64,000 nt of DNA from Xiphydria camelus (GCA_963678675.1 OY783199.1:14764232-14828231); one strand, 5' to 3'; positions 11,630-22,931 are shown, counted from the stretch's first letter. Notes: generated by a model from the sequence alone, not told the origin. Made by a program: numbers and translations.

Positions 11630-11841
11630 TACACCCTCGAGCTCAGATTCTAATCATAGGGAATTTTCAAAATGTATTTCAATATACTAACCAATGAATA
11701 ATTAATTATCATGCTTCCATTAGCCAGGGCAAATGCCGCATTAGCTAATGAAAGTACAAGGTTTAATTGCTAATTGGCTGTTACGTTTAAAAATTATATT
11801 TTGAAAATTCCCCATGATTAGAATCTGAGCTCGAGGGTGTA
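11630..11841. repeat. MITE family A, copy 1 (TACACCC ends)
   Basis: Starts TACACCCTCGAGCTCAGATT and ends with its reverse complement. The inner arms pair too (GGGAATTTTCAAAAT with ATTTTGAAAATTCCCC). The middle (ACCAATGAATAATTAATTAT...) is shared with the other copies at 11840, 22715, 27897, 40805 and 42624. Ends plus a terminal TA suggest a Tc1/mariner-like origin. Confidence 0.8.
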
Positions 11842-12054
11842 CACCCGGGTTCACGGATTCTGAACATAGTGACTTTTAAAAATGTAATTTTTAAATGTAA
11901 CAGCCAATTAGCAATTAAATTTCATACTTTCACTAGTTAATGCGGCCTTTGCCCTGGCCAATGAAAGCATGATAATTAATTATTCATTGGTTAGTATATT
12001 GAAATACGACATTTTGAAAAGTCACTATGTTCAGAATCCGTGAACCCGGGTGTA
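11840..12054. repeat. MITE family A, copy 2
   Basis: Starts TACACCCGGGTTCACGGATT and ends with the reverse complement. It shares its first TA with the last TA of copy 1. Its core is in inverted orientation relative to copy 1, so the two copies abut as mirror images. Confidence 0.85.
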
Positions 12055-12056
12055 TG

Positions 12057-12375
12057 TACCGTATGTCCGCGATCATTTGAACCATAGGAAAATTGCGAGT
12101 TTCGCATGAGCACCCCTTTGGGTCTCCTCGTCCAATAGAATCACCGGAGAAGCGTGAATGCGTATGCGTAGTCATCCGCGAGTGTGGCGTCGTCAGCAAG
12201 TTCAGATCAATTATTTCGATAACCGATCTGAACTTGCTAACGACGCCACACTCGCGGATGACTACGCATGCGCATTCACGCTTCTCCGGTGATTCTATTG
12301 GACAAGGAGACCCAAAGGGGTGCTCATGCAAAACTCGCAATTTTCCTATGGTTCAAATGATCGCGGACATACGGT
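12057..12375. repeat. Hairpin MITE family B, copy 1 (TACCGTATGTCCGCGATCA)
   Basis: An almost full-length palindrome: arms of about 150 bp from TACCGTATGTCCGCGATCA to the mirrored TGATCGCGGACATACGGTA, with a short centre near 12210-12225. Flanked by TA. Other copies: 13864-14095 (internal deletion), 36941-37249 (diverged), 54803-61914 (split by a transposon) and 63340-63495 (left half only). The overlapping open frames on both strands come from the palindrome and are not genes. Confidence 0.9.
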
Positions 12376-12454
12376 ACGTTATCTGTCGGCTTGCTAGGTG
12401 AGAATGCAGCCGCAACCGGAGTAGTGGCCGGCGGCGTGGGAAGGGCCGTTCTGA

Positions 12455-12940
12455 GAGCTTCAACGTATCGCCAGCGACACTTGGGTAACCAATAAGGATA
12501 GAGCGGCTTCTCCCCACTCTTCTGTCGCTAGCGACACGTCCCAAGTTGAATTTTATTTAACTTTCTCTCCTGTCGCTGCGGTAGTCGCCATATTTGTCGC
12601 CAAACGAGACAATTGCTGTTTGGCGACGTGTCGCCAGTGATACTTGGGTAACCAATAAGGATAGAGCAGCTTCTCCCCACTCTTCTGTCGCTAGCGACAC
12701 GTCCCAAGTTGAATTTCATTTAACTTTTCTCTCCTGTCGCTGCGGCAGTCACCATATTTGTCGCCAAACGAGACAATTGCTGTTTGGCGACAAATATGGC
12801 AACTGCCGCAGCGACAGGAGAGAAAAGTTAAATAAAATTCAACTTTTTGGACGTGTCGCTGGCGACAGAAGTGTGGGGAGAAGCTGCTCTATCCTTATTG
12901 GTTACCCAAGTGTCGCTGGCGACACGTTGAAACTCTCAGA
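12455..12940. repeat. Direct plus inverted repeat cluster rich in TGTCGC(T/C)(A/G)GCGACA
   Basis: A unit of about 160 bp (12465-12620) is repeated directly (12625-12775) and then as its reverse complement (12780-12935). Each unit carries GACACTTGGGTAACCAATAA, a TGTCGCTAGCGACA palindrome, and CCATATTTGTCGCCAAACG. It looks like a MITE with one arm duplicated. Non-coding. Confidence 0.75.
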
Positions 12941-13459
12941 TCGGCCCTGTAAGCCTATTCTGTAACTCGTTACGACAACCGTAGCACAGAGGGGTATTTT
13001 GCCTATCTAGCCAGACAAAATCCCATTTCTCAAAACTATTACAGACAGAATATTAAGCTACGTGCTATGAGCCAGGTAGTGTGTAAACAAAGTGTAACCT
13101 TCCCATCGCCCTCTGTTGCGTTCTTTTCATGCAGAGCCAGTCGAAAGTAAGTCGTCGAAATAGAAAGAGGATATGGATTATCTTAATTCAGGTAAGAACA
13201 CATACTTTTGTCATAAGTTTATTTTAATTTCTTGTTGCTTATTGCAAAAAATATTAGTTTGAATCGTGAAGTATTGTTGAACGATTTTTACTAATGTTTA
13301 TGTATATATATAGGACTATTAGTTATGCTTCCGGGTGCTTCCGAGTTGATTTGTTTATTTTGCCATACAGAATAGATCAATTTTAAGAAAGTGTTTTAGA
13401 AATCAGGTGCTACTTTTTGCTATTTTTCAGTATACCGACATTTTAATGGCGACAGTACT

Positions 13460-13677
13460 AAATGTCGATTTTATCGATAAAATGCAACATTGATGTCCTT
13501 AATCGCCTATTGCTATCCTCTGATCCACTAATGTCGTGTCTCAAGCTAAAACCAAAGAAAAAATCACAGCCTTTCTTAAAAGAGACAATAGAAATGCTGT
13601 TGCCCGCCGATCCTTATTCTGAAGGTTGGAACTCCGAAGCATCGGAAGACGACGAAGCGGAGAACTCGCCTGAGTAA
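13460..13677 (+). pseudogene. C-terminal exon of a transposase-like protein
   Basis: A probable acceptor (TTTTTCAG, about 13430) precedes coding with DVLNRLLLSSDPLMSCLKLK and an acidic tail ending at the stop 13675-13677. The segment resembles DVINNLLLMSDPYISMNRK in the minus-strand protein at 15782-16240, so both belong to one family. I do not recognise the family by name. The rest of the gene is absent. A possible upstream exon ends with GTAAGAAC near 13192 (frame unproven). Confidence 0.5.
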
Positions 13678-13863
13678 TCTTGGCACTCGTCATCATCTGA
13701 TTAATGCAGGATATAAAAACAGATCATATGTGTAAAATTATTATTGTACTTTATCTGTAATTAATGTTACTATTTTCTGTACAAAAGTTAAAAATAAACA
13801 TTTTTTATGTTATGAATTGACTCAAATAACTAATTTAGATACACAAACCAACAGAAACCCTAG

Positions 13864-14095
13864 TACCGTATGTCCGCGATCATTTGAACCATAGAAAAAT
13901 TGCGAGTTTTGCATGAGCACCCCTTTGGGTCTCCTCGTCCAATAGAATCACCGGAGAAGCGTGAATGCGCATGCGTAGTCATCCGCGAGTGTGGCGACGT
14001 CAGCAAGTTCAGATCGATTATTTCGATAACCGATCATCAAACCTCATGCAAAACTCGCAATTTTCCTATGGTTCAAATGATCGCGGACATACGGT
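13864..14095. repeat. Hairpin MITE family B, copy 2 (internal deletion)
   Basis: Left arm complete, most of the right arm lost between about 14035 and 14045, right terminal 50 bp intact. Ends TACCGTATG / CATACGGTA. Confidence 0.85.
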
Positions 14096-14160
14096 ACACA
14101 ACAAAAAATAAAAATATAATTTTGTCCGGCTAGGAAGGCAAAATACCCCTCTGTGCGTCG

Positions 14161-14332
14161 TTAAGGCCATCACAAACAAAATTCCGTAAGGTCGTAAGAC
14201 GTAAGCGTAAGCGAATAGACCAATCAGGATCAAGTATTCCGTCGTGGTCGGGTTACGGACAACGGAATACTTCATCCTGATTGGTTTATTCGCTTACGCT
14301 TACGTCTTACGGAATGTTGTGTGTGATGGCCA
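14161..14332. repeat. Palindromic MITE (ATTCCGTAAG / CTTACGGAAT)
   Basis: Arms read GGCCATCACA...ATTCCGTAAG and the reverse complement near 14310-14330, with CAATCAGGAT pairing to ATCCTGATTG nearer the centre (about 14220-14285). Length about 170 bp. Non-coding. Confidence 0.7.
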
Positions 14333-14537
14333 TTATCATTAGCCTATCGACGTTTGTCGCTTGCGCTACTGACACCTTAACGAATGGTGCATTCTGTAAC
14401 TTGGCGTAGCGACACCTAAACGATACACCACGAGTTTTCGACGTCGTTACAGTAACGACGCTACTCTATTTGACATAATTTTTTTTGACCAATCAAATTG
14501 CTCAATTTTTAGTGATGATTTTACGAATACAGTAAGA

Positions 14538-14625
14538 CCCCGCTTAACGCGGGGTATACGTTCCAATAAGTTCCAGCGCTGAACGAAACAGCGTTAAACG
14601 AGGTCATTTTAACACGTAAATAATT
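14538..14625. repeat. Single pogo/Tigger-like transposon end
   Basis: TACAGTAAGACCCCGCTTAACGC followed by GTTAAACGAGGTC resembles pogo/Tigger ends, and is similar in style to the complete pair at 34980 and 35765. No matching opposite end was found nearby. Confidence 0.4.
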
Positions 14626-14899
14626 GGGATAAGTGAAACAGAACAAAGAATAAGAAAATTTATCAGTTCTTTTTTTGTTTTATTTTGTAACATTTATTGT
14701 TAAATAGGTTTTTATTACATCAATTATAGACTTATTTATTGCTAATATCCATTTTTATTCATAAAACATTCATAAAAATAAAAAAAAGTTCGAGTAAAGA
14801 TGTCATGTTTGTGACGAGGAAGGTTCTTCCTCATTTGATATTTTTTGTTCTTTTGTGACGAAGTCATTTAAAGTCGTTTGTCTTTTCCTGTTTTATTCA

Positions 14900-17486
14900 G
14901 GGGGTAGTCTCCTAAAAAAGGTCTTTTTTAGAGAATTTTTTTTTCATAGTAAATATTTTCTTTGAATTTTTTTTTTCGCACATACTATTAGAAGTCTTAA
15001 ACTGATAGAAAAAATTTTTTTTTGATTCTTCGATGATTTTTTTTGTTTGATAGTCGCCTGAACATACTCCTGTTTATACCTGGTTGACATGATATCTCGA
15101 CTTTGGAATGTCTGAAAGCAGAAATTCAAGTCGATTCTTGAAGTATAGAGTTCCCGCTATAGCCCGAACTAGGATTTTATGCTTTCGATAAAAACAAAAC
15201 AAATGGCGAACTTTTGAAATTTTCGACCTCATATTTTCAACTTGAATTGCTTATAATTTGTTTAAATATTAATAAATAATTATATTGCTAGTTCCGGCTA
15301 TAGGTATTCTTGTGTAGAATAAGCTCTTAAAATTTGAGCCTGATCGGTTTGATAGTTTTTTAAAATCATATCAACGAGGTCCAAAAACGTTGTTTTGAGA
15401 AAAACGCATTTGAACTCGGCCCGCTCGGCATCTCATCGCATAACGTGAAGAAACATCTCAGGTTTCTAAACACCGACACGCCGCACAGTGCGGCGAGTCA
15501 ATGGGAAATAGGGAAAAAACTGAAAACTTAACTATAACGAAGTTTTAGTGATACAATTTTGTTGAATTTTCATTTAATTGTACATTGAAATATATATTTC
15601 GTCAAAGAAGTAAAATAATATCACATTGTTTAAACTTTTCAGGTTGCGTTATTAGCAATATGAAACTCAACTAAAAGAATACTTTTTTTGAAGTAAATAT
15701 TACATTCCTGCGTAAGATATGTACATACAATTAATTAAAAATTAATTTTTACGAACATTTAGCACTAAATATTCTGAATCATCAATCGCATGAATTTTCA
15801 CTACAAAGAAGGTAGCTTTCAATATCATCATCGAATATTCTTGTTCGCCTCCGTACAATTTTCCTGTTCATGGAAATATACGGGTCAGACATCAGCAATA
15901 GGTTGTTTATTACGTCTTGACAATTATTTAATCTTGAGGACTTTCTAGCGTGATTTAATCTAGTGCGTCGAAAAACTTTGTGCGTAGCTTCGAGAGCCTC
16001 CTCAGACAATTGTCCAATTGGTATTTCAAAATATTTCATGATGTCAACTGCGTGAAAGAAGAGTTTATGCAAAGTACTTGGCATGTAATACCAAGAATAA
16101 TGTTGTAAATACAGGTCTTTGGTTTGACAAAGGAGTAATTTAAATTGTTCCAAATCAACAGCTGAACCACTTGCAATAACACGTAGAATCACAGAGAACT
16201 TTTGAATCAAATCGCGATGACACTGAGTGATAAGAATCAATATTTAGAATTCTGACTATCGTCTATCGGAAGATTAAGACACTGCTGCGTATGAAAAAGT
16301 AGCAGATACTTTCAGCCGTGATGGTATTACCGCATATAGCAATTCGATAAATTATTTTAAAATTTATTTGGACAATAAACTTTTCAAAATATCTCGAAAC
16401 GGTAAGGAATGCGACGGAATAGAAATAATATTGGGGTTTCAAAGGGGGTCGAACTTTAAATTATATTAATTTTACCGTAGAAAGCGAATTGATAATTTGT
16501 TTAAACAATAAACTTATGTACATATCTTGAAAATTATGAGAGATACGAAGAAGCGGGTAAAATTTTAAAACGGTACGTAGGAATTCGAATCCGAAGCCGC
16601 GATCTTATTACCGAAGTAATAGTACGAGCCTCTATTGAGGCACGCGGCAAGGATTAAAAAATGCTGTATATCAAAGGCTAGCAGGTACTAGCAGCCAAAT
16701 TTTGCTTAAGCGAATAAAGGCTATTGTACTCTGTACGTTAGAACAAGAATTAGCTCGACACCTCATGACACTCATTAGATAAACCTTCTGAAAGTCAACA
16801 ACTTTGACGGAGTTGAAGTAAAATGAGGCCTCACTCAAATAGGCGATTAAAACAATAACAATCAATAAGAGTAACAAAGAATAGGTCGAAAACATAGTTC
16901 TTACTCTAATGAACAAAATCTATGCAAACAAACCGATGATTTTCGGGCGAATTCACATTTTCCAATAAATCGAAATCTCCGCGTCGCACACCTCCTCTGT
17001 GTGTAACGTAGACTGCTCAAACAAGCTGATATTCAGAGCGGTGTTGCACAGGTGCCAGTGGAATTTTTCGTAAACAAGCTTTAGTTTCTTGTTTGGGGAC
17101 TATTTATTTTGACCTACGTGTGTTTTAGAACCGTTTTTGTACAACTTGATTTTTTGGGTTTTTTCCATTGGTCGCCGCACTGTGCGCCGGTCCTACACAC
17201 TTTGAACGGATATACGGGACCTCTTTAGCATTAATTTGACGCAGTTCAAGTGGGTGTAAAAAATCGCTTGGACGCTGTAGCAGTGCCGTTCGAGTGGGTC
17301 GCGCACTTCGCCCGGGCGCCGTATCGATACCGCTCGAATGCAAAGGGCTAATATTTTTTAGCATGTTCTCGAACCTTCCAGAGCAAATCATAGTTTCTGC
17401 CGTATTTCTACATATATTGACTATATACAAGAATATGACGGATTTGAAAAATCGAATTTTTGAAAAAATTTTAGGAGACTACCCCC
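14900..17486 (-). mobile_element. DNA transposon with GGGGGTAGTCTCCTAAAA ends and TTCA target duplication
   Basis: The end GGGGGTAGTCTCCTAAAA at 14900 is mirrored exactly at 17469-17486. TTCA flanks both sides (14896-14899 and 17487-17490), a 4-bp target duplication. The only clear coding content is the minus-strand fragment 15782-16240. The remainder (14940-15780 and 16250-17460) is AT-rich with many stops and nothing recognisable. The superfamily is not certain. Confidence 0.7.
15782..16240 (-). pseudogene. C-terminal transposase-like fragment
   Basis: A 152-residue open frame containing PIGQLSEEALEATHKVFRR, then ARKSSRLNNCQDVINNLLLMSDP. I know this pattern (QLSEEA..E...K..R...R..SR.......LL..SDP) from the C-termini of repetitive transposase-like proteins of insects, but cannot name the superfamily. 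It lies within a TIR element with 4-bp duplications. The N-terminal and catalytic parts are missing or degraded. The 13460-13677 exon is its relative. Confidence 0.6.
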
Positions 17487-17490
17487 TTCA

Positions 17491-18509
17491 GCAAGCAGTT
17501 GTTGACAGTAAGACACCACATCAATGACACTTCGTCTTGCCTTTGAACTTCTATCAAAATTTTAATCATTTTGTACACTGATCCATAATGTCCGTTATAG
17601 TGGCTGAACTTTTTTTTAGAAAATTTTTCTTTCACAATGTTTGGGAGCCGTGCGATCGTTGGTAGATCTCCGCGGGGTCGTAAATCCCGCAGACACTCGC
17701 TCGTGACACGACTACTGGCCAAACATACCGCTAGGCGGATTTTGAAGATTCCACGGTGAATTGAGTTCGACGCGTGGTGAAAAGGAGCGAGACCGAGCGG
17801 TTAATGGAATGATTCGACACTGCACTCACTATACAACTAACGATATATTTGAAATAACGAAATACAGGTGATACCGATTAACCGTGGTTGCAATTGATTG
17901 TTTCGAATGCACTTAAATATAACTGATGTACACTTAAGAGAATCGCGGAGTAAGTTGAAGGACTTACGACCTGAATGCGCTGGATAGACTGGCAGACTGA
18001 GGCACGGATCCTATGCTGACTGAGGCACGTTTGCACATTAACGGAGATACAGTCAGTAGCGGTTTATATACAGAGAGACTAATAGCTAAGTGGGGATAGC
18101 GTGGGTAACGCGGTGCACGCTAATTGGTTGGGTGGGGGTGGCTATCGACGCGTCTCGCTTGGCCAGGAAAGTGAGTAACTCCCCTGGTAAGGAGGGGACA
18201 ACTTCGTAGTATTCCGAAAGGGCTGAGGAGGTTTTCGAAGAAATGCAAATGCGTTCCGTACGTGGAATTTCGCGTGACGTATTACATATTGTTCGAGGAA
18301 ACAGGCTAATGGCTAAAGGATAATCCCTTTTGGAAGACATCGAGGTTCGAGGGTCCGGATATGTGCGGTAATTAAGTTATGCCTGGATGCGTGTACTCAG
18401 GTCAACGGATATCATTAAACCGGACTACTAGTACAAGAATAGATACGATTAGCGGAATATACCCTTCGCTTTACCATCGGAATTAACCTAAGTGTCGCGT
18501 TACTACTAA
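17491..18509. other. No gene recognised
   Basis: An open minus frame at 17722-17471 (83 aa) runs partly inside the neighbouring transposon end and has no recognisable domain. The frame at 18340-18086 is also unrecognised. No clear inverted repeat. Confidence 0.35.
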
Positions 18510-18746
18510 TTGCTAAGAGGTGATATCACTCCGTATAAATTCCGACCAACGTTTGTCGGAACACACAAAATAACGTCAGAATTCTTAAAACCACGAGTGA
18601 AAACGAAAGGTAGACTTATTTGCTACGTTCCTGGCTGTCAAAGTCGTTTAAATAAAGACGTGTCTTTCCATTATTTTACAAAGCCGGACAAACGCTTCGT
18701 TTATACTCTAGACGCGTTTGGAAATTTAGAAAAAATCGATTTTTAG
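18510..18746 (+). pseudogene. THAP-type zinc-finger fragment
   Basis: A 78-residue open frame with CYVPGCQSRLNKDVSFHYF followed by TKPD. The C-x4-C spacing and SFHYF block fit the start of a THAP domain, a C2CH DNA-binding finger found in P-element-type transposases and host factors. The later Trp, Cys and His of the domain are not seen, so it is truncated. The initiating ATG is not fixed. Confidence 0.45.
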
Positions 18747-18749
18747 AAA

Positions 18750-19130
18750 AGTGGATGATAATGTTTAAAATAAAATCAGTTAAGCCTTATGCCAAAGTGT
18801 ATTCGCGTCATTTTTCGAGTGCTGATTATATTTCCGTTGCCTATGCATGTACATGCTTAACCTAAATGTTTGCTCCAAAACAGTTATTTTTCAGATGTTC
18901 CAGCTTCCGAGAGATTTTAAAACACGCTCCCCTTCAAGGAAGTTCCTATTACCCGGTTTTGTATTCGCCCACAGGCAAATTTCATTAATGTTAATCATAT
19001 TTTACGTACAAAACTACTTTTAACCCATTGAAATACATTGAACCTGCACTTTTACGGCCGCCATATTAATTTTAGCTCCACCAATAAGACAGATCCCAAC
19101 ACATCGAAACAAATCACAACACTACTAATA
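18750..19130. other. No gene recognised
   Basis: AT-rich sequence without open frames or clear repeats. Confidence 0.35.
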
Positions 19131-19137
19131 CTACAAT

Positions 19138-19322
19138 GATCGTTATACCCTATCGAGGGGTCCCGGACCCCCGTGTATCGTCGCTTGTCGATATCCTAAC
19201 GGCGCTTTTAACGACATCTATCGCTATGAGAAAGATACAGAATAGTGTGTGTCGCTACGGTGTCGCTAATGCTAACGACAACTGTCGTTACGGGTCGTAA
19301 CGAGTTACAGAATAGGCCTACT
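19138..19322. repeat. MITE family E, partial (TAGGCCTATTCTGTAACTCG)
   Basis: The right arm GTCGTTACGGGTCGTAACGA...TACAGAATAGGCCTACT at about 19270-19322 matches the complete palindromic copy at 25988-26154. The left arm is not recognisable. It interrupts the jockey ORF1 fragment that follows. Confidence 0.6.
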
Positions 19323-20151
19323 GGAGGCGCTACTCGTGGACGAGGGGCCGTGTTTGCTTGTAGAGCTTTGGGACAATCACGGTAGGTGGCGCGGTGAGGG
19401 CCGCTGCAGTTGGCGCAGATTGGAGACTTCCTGAGTCGAAATGTAAACTCTAATCTGAACCTGGAAACCCTCATTTCTTCGAAGTATTTCCCATACAAAG
19501 GGAAAAACTGGAAAAGGCCGAAGCCTGCGATGTGTTTCCCTCTGCCCCGTACCACATCCAGGGATGGTGAGAGGGGTCTGCGCTGGGCACGGCTAGACCT
19601 GCGTCCTCTAACTCAATGCGAGTATACATAGAGGGAAAAGGCGCTCGCTACCGCCACAAAATGTGATCCGGGTGGCGTCGTCCAACGTGACACCCCCCCC
19701 CCCCCCCGCCTCCGTGGGCGGATGGAGCGCGCGAAAGCAATCCTCGCCCTGACTCTGATCGCCGGATATGATCTCTGGTGGAGGGAGCTGCAGGAGAGCA
19801 AGTAGCGTACCTCCGCCTGCTCGATGCGTGTACTCCACCTCCCATCTTCCCCTCGCCCCTCCCGTTCCTATACCTTAGAAGCTGAGTAACGCGCTGGTGA
19901 CTGTGCCTCCTCGTGGTCCCCGCTGGTAACGGCCGCCTGACCGCCGGGCTTCTCGAAGCCAGACGATTGGACGGTCGGCTAAAACGGTCACTGCCCCTCT
20001 GTGGGGCCGGCTTCTCCTGTATTAAGACCCCAATGGGCGAGGACGGGGATTTCTCCAAGGCTAAACAGTCCTCAGCTGAAGGTAAAGGCTTTGGATTGGT
20101 TCTGCTTTGCAGGTGTTTGGCGACGATGGTGGATGTAAAATACGCTAACAC
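19323..20151 (-). pseudogene. Jockey-like LINE ORF1 fragment with CCHC knuckle
   Basis: Minus-strand frame 19555-19208 contains CANCSGPHRATYRDCP, a CCHC knuckle of jockey-type ORF1 proteins. Upstream (20151-19648) another frame is Pro/Ser/Arg-rich with a G-rich run (C run on plus near 19691-19707), typical of the N-terminal part. A frameshift lies between. It stops where the MITE E arm begins. Confidence 0.6.
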
Positions 20152-20159
20152 CCCGGTAA

Positions 20160-20776
20160 GGCTTTATAGGCTGGTACGGTTGAGACGCCGAGCCCTCGGG
20201 CCGGCAACGCTTCTCATAATTCCAGCGATGGAATTTGCAATTTATTGTAGGTGTAACTCTAATTTCGTGATCATCGTGCTGATCACGAACAGGTTTAAAT
20301 TAGAATTTGAGTATATTTCCAACTCTAATTTCGACCTGCTGGACTTCAGACAAAATTGAAACTCTATTTCCAGCCTCATAATTCTACATAACAGACGTTC
20401 TGATGAAAAGTCATTAAAATTTATAAATAATCAGTTTCATAAATTCCCAAATTTGCTATATTATAACAAACCTATTATCAGATTTATAGAATTTTAACAG
20501 CTGAATATTACTGATAGTATTACAGAGAATAGTATATACTTTATATTAGTACACAGTGTTATATGGAGAATATCAAAGTGAACTATTATCTCTCTCTTTC
20601 TTTGCTTTTAATTTATATTCACTTTTATAACCGATAGCAAAGCGTGCATTTGCACGCATCGTGGCTATACATACAATTGTACTGAATTATTCCATAAATA
20701 ATGAATGATTAATTATCATAATCGCTACTGTTTTGAAAAAGAAAGTATCAAATTATTTTATAAAGTTTAATGCGAG
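20160..20776. other. No gene recognised; AT-rich
   Basis: A local inverted repeat (AACTCTAATTTCG...) at about 20255-20335 and an AT-rich stretch. No coding signal. Confidence 0.35.
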
Positions 20777-21705
20777 CCCAGGTAGCACACTGACGTTAGA
20801 ATAACGTTTCAGACGTCATTTTTTGGTCAGTATAGGGTTTCAGACGTCAGTTGTCGTAATATTAACGTCACCGGGACGTCATTTTTACGACGTTCCTTGG
20901 ACGTCAAAATTCAACGTCTTTTTGACGGAACTCTTCCGTCATTTTTAATGACGAACGAGACTTAAAAAAATTTCGGTCTCCTGCATATATAGGGACTTGA
21001 AAATTTATTTGTGAATAAATGGACAAAAAATGTAATTTGCTTAATTATTAAATCAATAAATTATTTGATTTCGAGTCTCCAGAGTATGTTGAGAAAGTTA
21101 TAATCTATACTATTTATTAAAAAGCACAGATTATTAAAGTAAATGAAAGACAATCAATTAATGTAGGATGAATAAACATTCATATAATTATTTATTTATT
21201 AATATCAATTTGCGTCTATGCAAGAATATTTATCAAAAGATACAATCATAAATTTAGAAAAATGTTGAGAAAAGAATAATACAATTATAAAATCTTATTT
21301 ATTCAAGTTCTTTCTTATTGACTGAAAAAGCAACATACATTTATTCATCAAACTTCATATGAACACCAATAGTAATAATATTGTTAACCACAGGAGCGTG
21401 CAGCAGATGAGGACTCGGGGACACTGACCGATCAACGAAGTTAAGCAGCAAAAAGTGCGGACAGTAGTTGGATGGGTGACCGCTCACGATGAAAAGATAT
21501 ACGTCAGACCTAACCTTTTAGAACCGTCATTTTTTATGTCATCACAATGTACGGTAGGACGTCATTATGACGTGATTTTTCTGAAGTCGTGTGGATGTGC
21601 AATTAGACCGTCTTTGCGACGTTAAAATGACATGATATTTTTCGTCATCTGACGTCAGAACTGACCTTCAAAAAACGTCATTTCGACGTTAATTTACTAC
21701 CTGGG
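20777..21705. mobile_element. Family K transposon, copy 1 (CCCAGGTAGCACACTGACGT ends)
   Basis: Starts CCCAGGTAGCACACTGACGT and ends ...CTACCTGGG. Both ends carry many copies of a GACGT(C/T) motif as subterminal repeats; the core is AT-rich and non-coding. It includes a 5S-rRNA-like module at 21410-21495. Other copies: 22329-22670 (3' part), 24284-26184 (reverse, interrupted) and 27138-28318. The CCC ends with dense subterminal repeats fit CACTA-like elements. Confidence 0.75.
21410..21495 (+). other. 5S-rRNA-like module in family K copy 1
   Basis: GACCGATCAACGAAGTTAAG followed by TTGGATGGGTGACCGCTC matches the middle of animal 5S rRNA, i.e. the internal promoter (A box around AAGTTAAGCAGC, C box around GGATGGGTGACCGC). 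The 5' and 3' paired ends of 5S are missing, so this is not a 5S gene. It occurs at the same place in three family K copies. Confidence 0.65.
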
Positions 21706-22328
21706 GTGCACTTTTTTCTCAGCCTCTGTTAGTTCAAATGTCTGAAATGTATCAATTGTTTCGTCTCCTATCGAATGCAACAATATCGCAATTTTCACTG
21801 TATCTTGCTTTTGATCACTTTCTGCGGCTTCTAAATATCTTTCAAACTTTTTTGTCTATTTTTTCCAGTTTTCTGCTACATTCCCATCCAAATCCAACGG
21901 ACCTGGGGGTTTCAGGTTCAAACCTGCACTCGTTGCTATTACGTCATCCGGCATCTTGCTTCTCTTTGTGTGATACTTGGCTTATTTCTTTTTCCCCTTT
22001 TAAACTTTTTATCCCATTTGCAAAAATTCTTTTTATTTTATTTTATTCGCTGTACCGACTGCGTCATGTTATACTTGGGTTTGGTCAAGGATAACGCTTA
22101 GTTATGTGGATATTAATCTATTTATTAGTGCACGCCTTTACACTCGACTCCTCTCAGACGCCATCTTCCATCAACTGCCTGCCTTCTATCTCAACTCCCT
22201 GTATTACACGTATGGCCCAGCTTGACGAGCTTCTGTCACAACTCCTGTCACGCAAAAACTCGGCCCAAAATACTCCTCCGCCCCCCGCCAACGCCAACTC
22301 CCAAATCCCCTCTTCGCCGCCTATCGTT
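21706..22328 (+). pseudogene. Jockey-like 5' region and ORF1 start
   Basis: The frame 22104-22337 contains QLDELLSQLLSRKNSAQ followed by prolines, the same as the minus-strand segment at 1225-1497. Sequence upstream is probable 5'UTR. The fragment sits between family K copy 1 and the 3' part of copy 2 and ends abruptly at about 22328. Confidence 0.55.
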
Positions 22329-22670
22329 AACCAATAGTAATAATATTGTTAACCACAGGAGCGTACAGCAGATGAGGACTCGAGGACACCGACCGATCAA
22401 CGAAGTTAAGCAGCAAAAAGTGCGGACAGTAGTTGGATGGATGACCGCTTACGATGAAAAGATATACGTCAGACCTAACCTTTTAGAACCGTCATTTTTT
22501 ACGTCATCACAACGTACGGTAGGACGTCATTATGACCCGATTTTTCTGACGTCGTGTGGATGTGCAATTAGACCGTCTTTGCGACGTTAAAATGACGTTA
22601 TATTTTTCGTCATCTGACGTCAGAACTGACCTTCAAAAAACATCATTTCGATGTTAGTGTGCTATCTGGG
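22329..22670. mobile_element. Family K transposon, copy 2 (3' part only)
   Basis: Begins at ACCAATAGTAATAATATTG, aligned with 21366 in copy 1, and runs to ...GCTATCTGGG. Contains the second 5S-like module at 22376-22455. Confidence 0.75.
22376..22455 (+). other. 5S-rRNA-like module in family K copy 2
   Basis: Same internal-promoter-like segment as at 21410 with a few changes (GGATGGATGACCGCTT). Confidence 0.65.
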
Positions 22671-22714
22671 AAGAACCTTCGAGTTTAGTCACTGTTATGT
22701 TCGGTTTCTGTATG

Positions 22715-22931
22715 TACACCCGGGCTCACGGAATCTGTCGCTGGTGACTTTTTTTAAATGTTATTTTTAAACGTACTAACCAATGATTAATCAATCCTCG
22801 TGCTTTCATTAACGAGAGTAGACGTCACCGTAGCTAATGAGGGCATGAGAATTAATTGTTCACTGGTTAGTACGTTTAAAAATAAGGTTTAAAAAAAGTC
22901 ACCAGCGACAGATTTCGTGAGCACGGGTGTA
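22715..22931. repeat. MITE family A, copy 3
   Basis: 217 bp, TACACCCGGGCTCACGGAAT to the mirrored end. By eye it differs from the copy at 42624-42840 by one base. Confidence 0.9.

Larger units (their letters stand above)
12987..14157 (+). mobile_element. DNA transposon remnant with CACAGAGGGGTATTTTGCC ends
   Basis: The ends CACAGAGGGGTATTTTGCC (12987) and its reverse complement (about 14139-14157) bound a 1.2-kb unit. It holds an exon with the C-terminus of a transposase-like protein and a nested hairpin MITE B (13864-14095). A clean target duplication could not be defined. Its protein piece is the same type as in the element at 14900-17486. Confidence 0.6.

Noticed and set aside
12093..12401. 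A protein gene of about 102 residues (also mirrored on the other strand and at 54839 and 13900)
   Set aside because: The frames come from the arms of the hairpin MITE B and appear on both strands of each copy; no known domain.
14900..17486. Calling this element Chapaev or Sola from its 4-bp duplication
   Set aside because: The duplication length alone is not enough and only the C-terminus of the protein is visible.
21410..21495. A functional 5S rRNA gene
   Set aside because: Only the middle of 5S is present; the closing stem and the 3' T run are absent.
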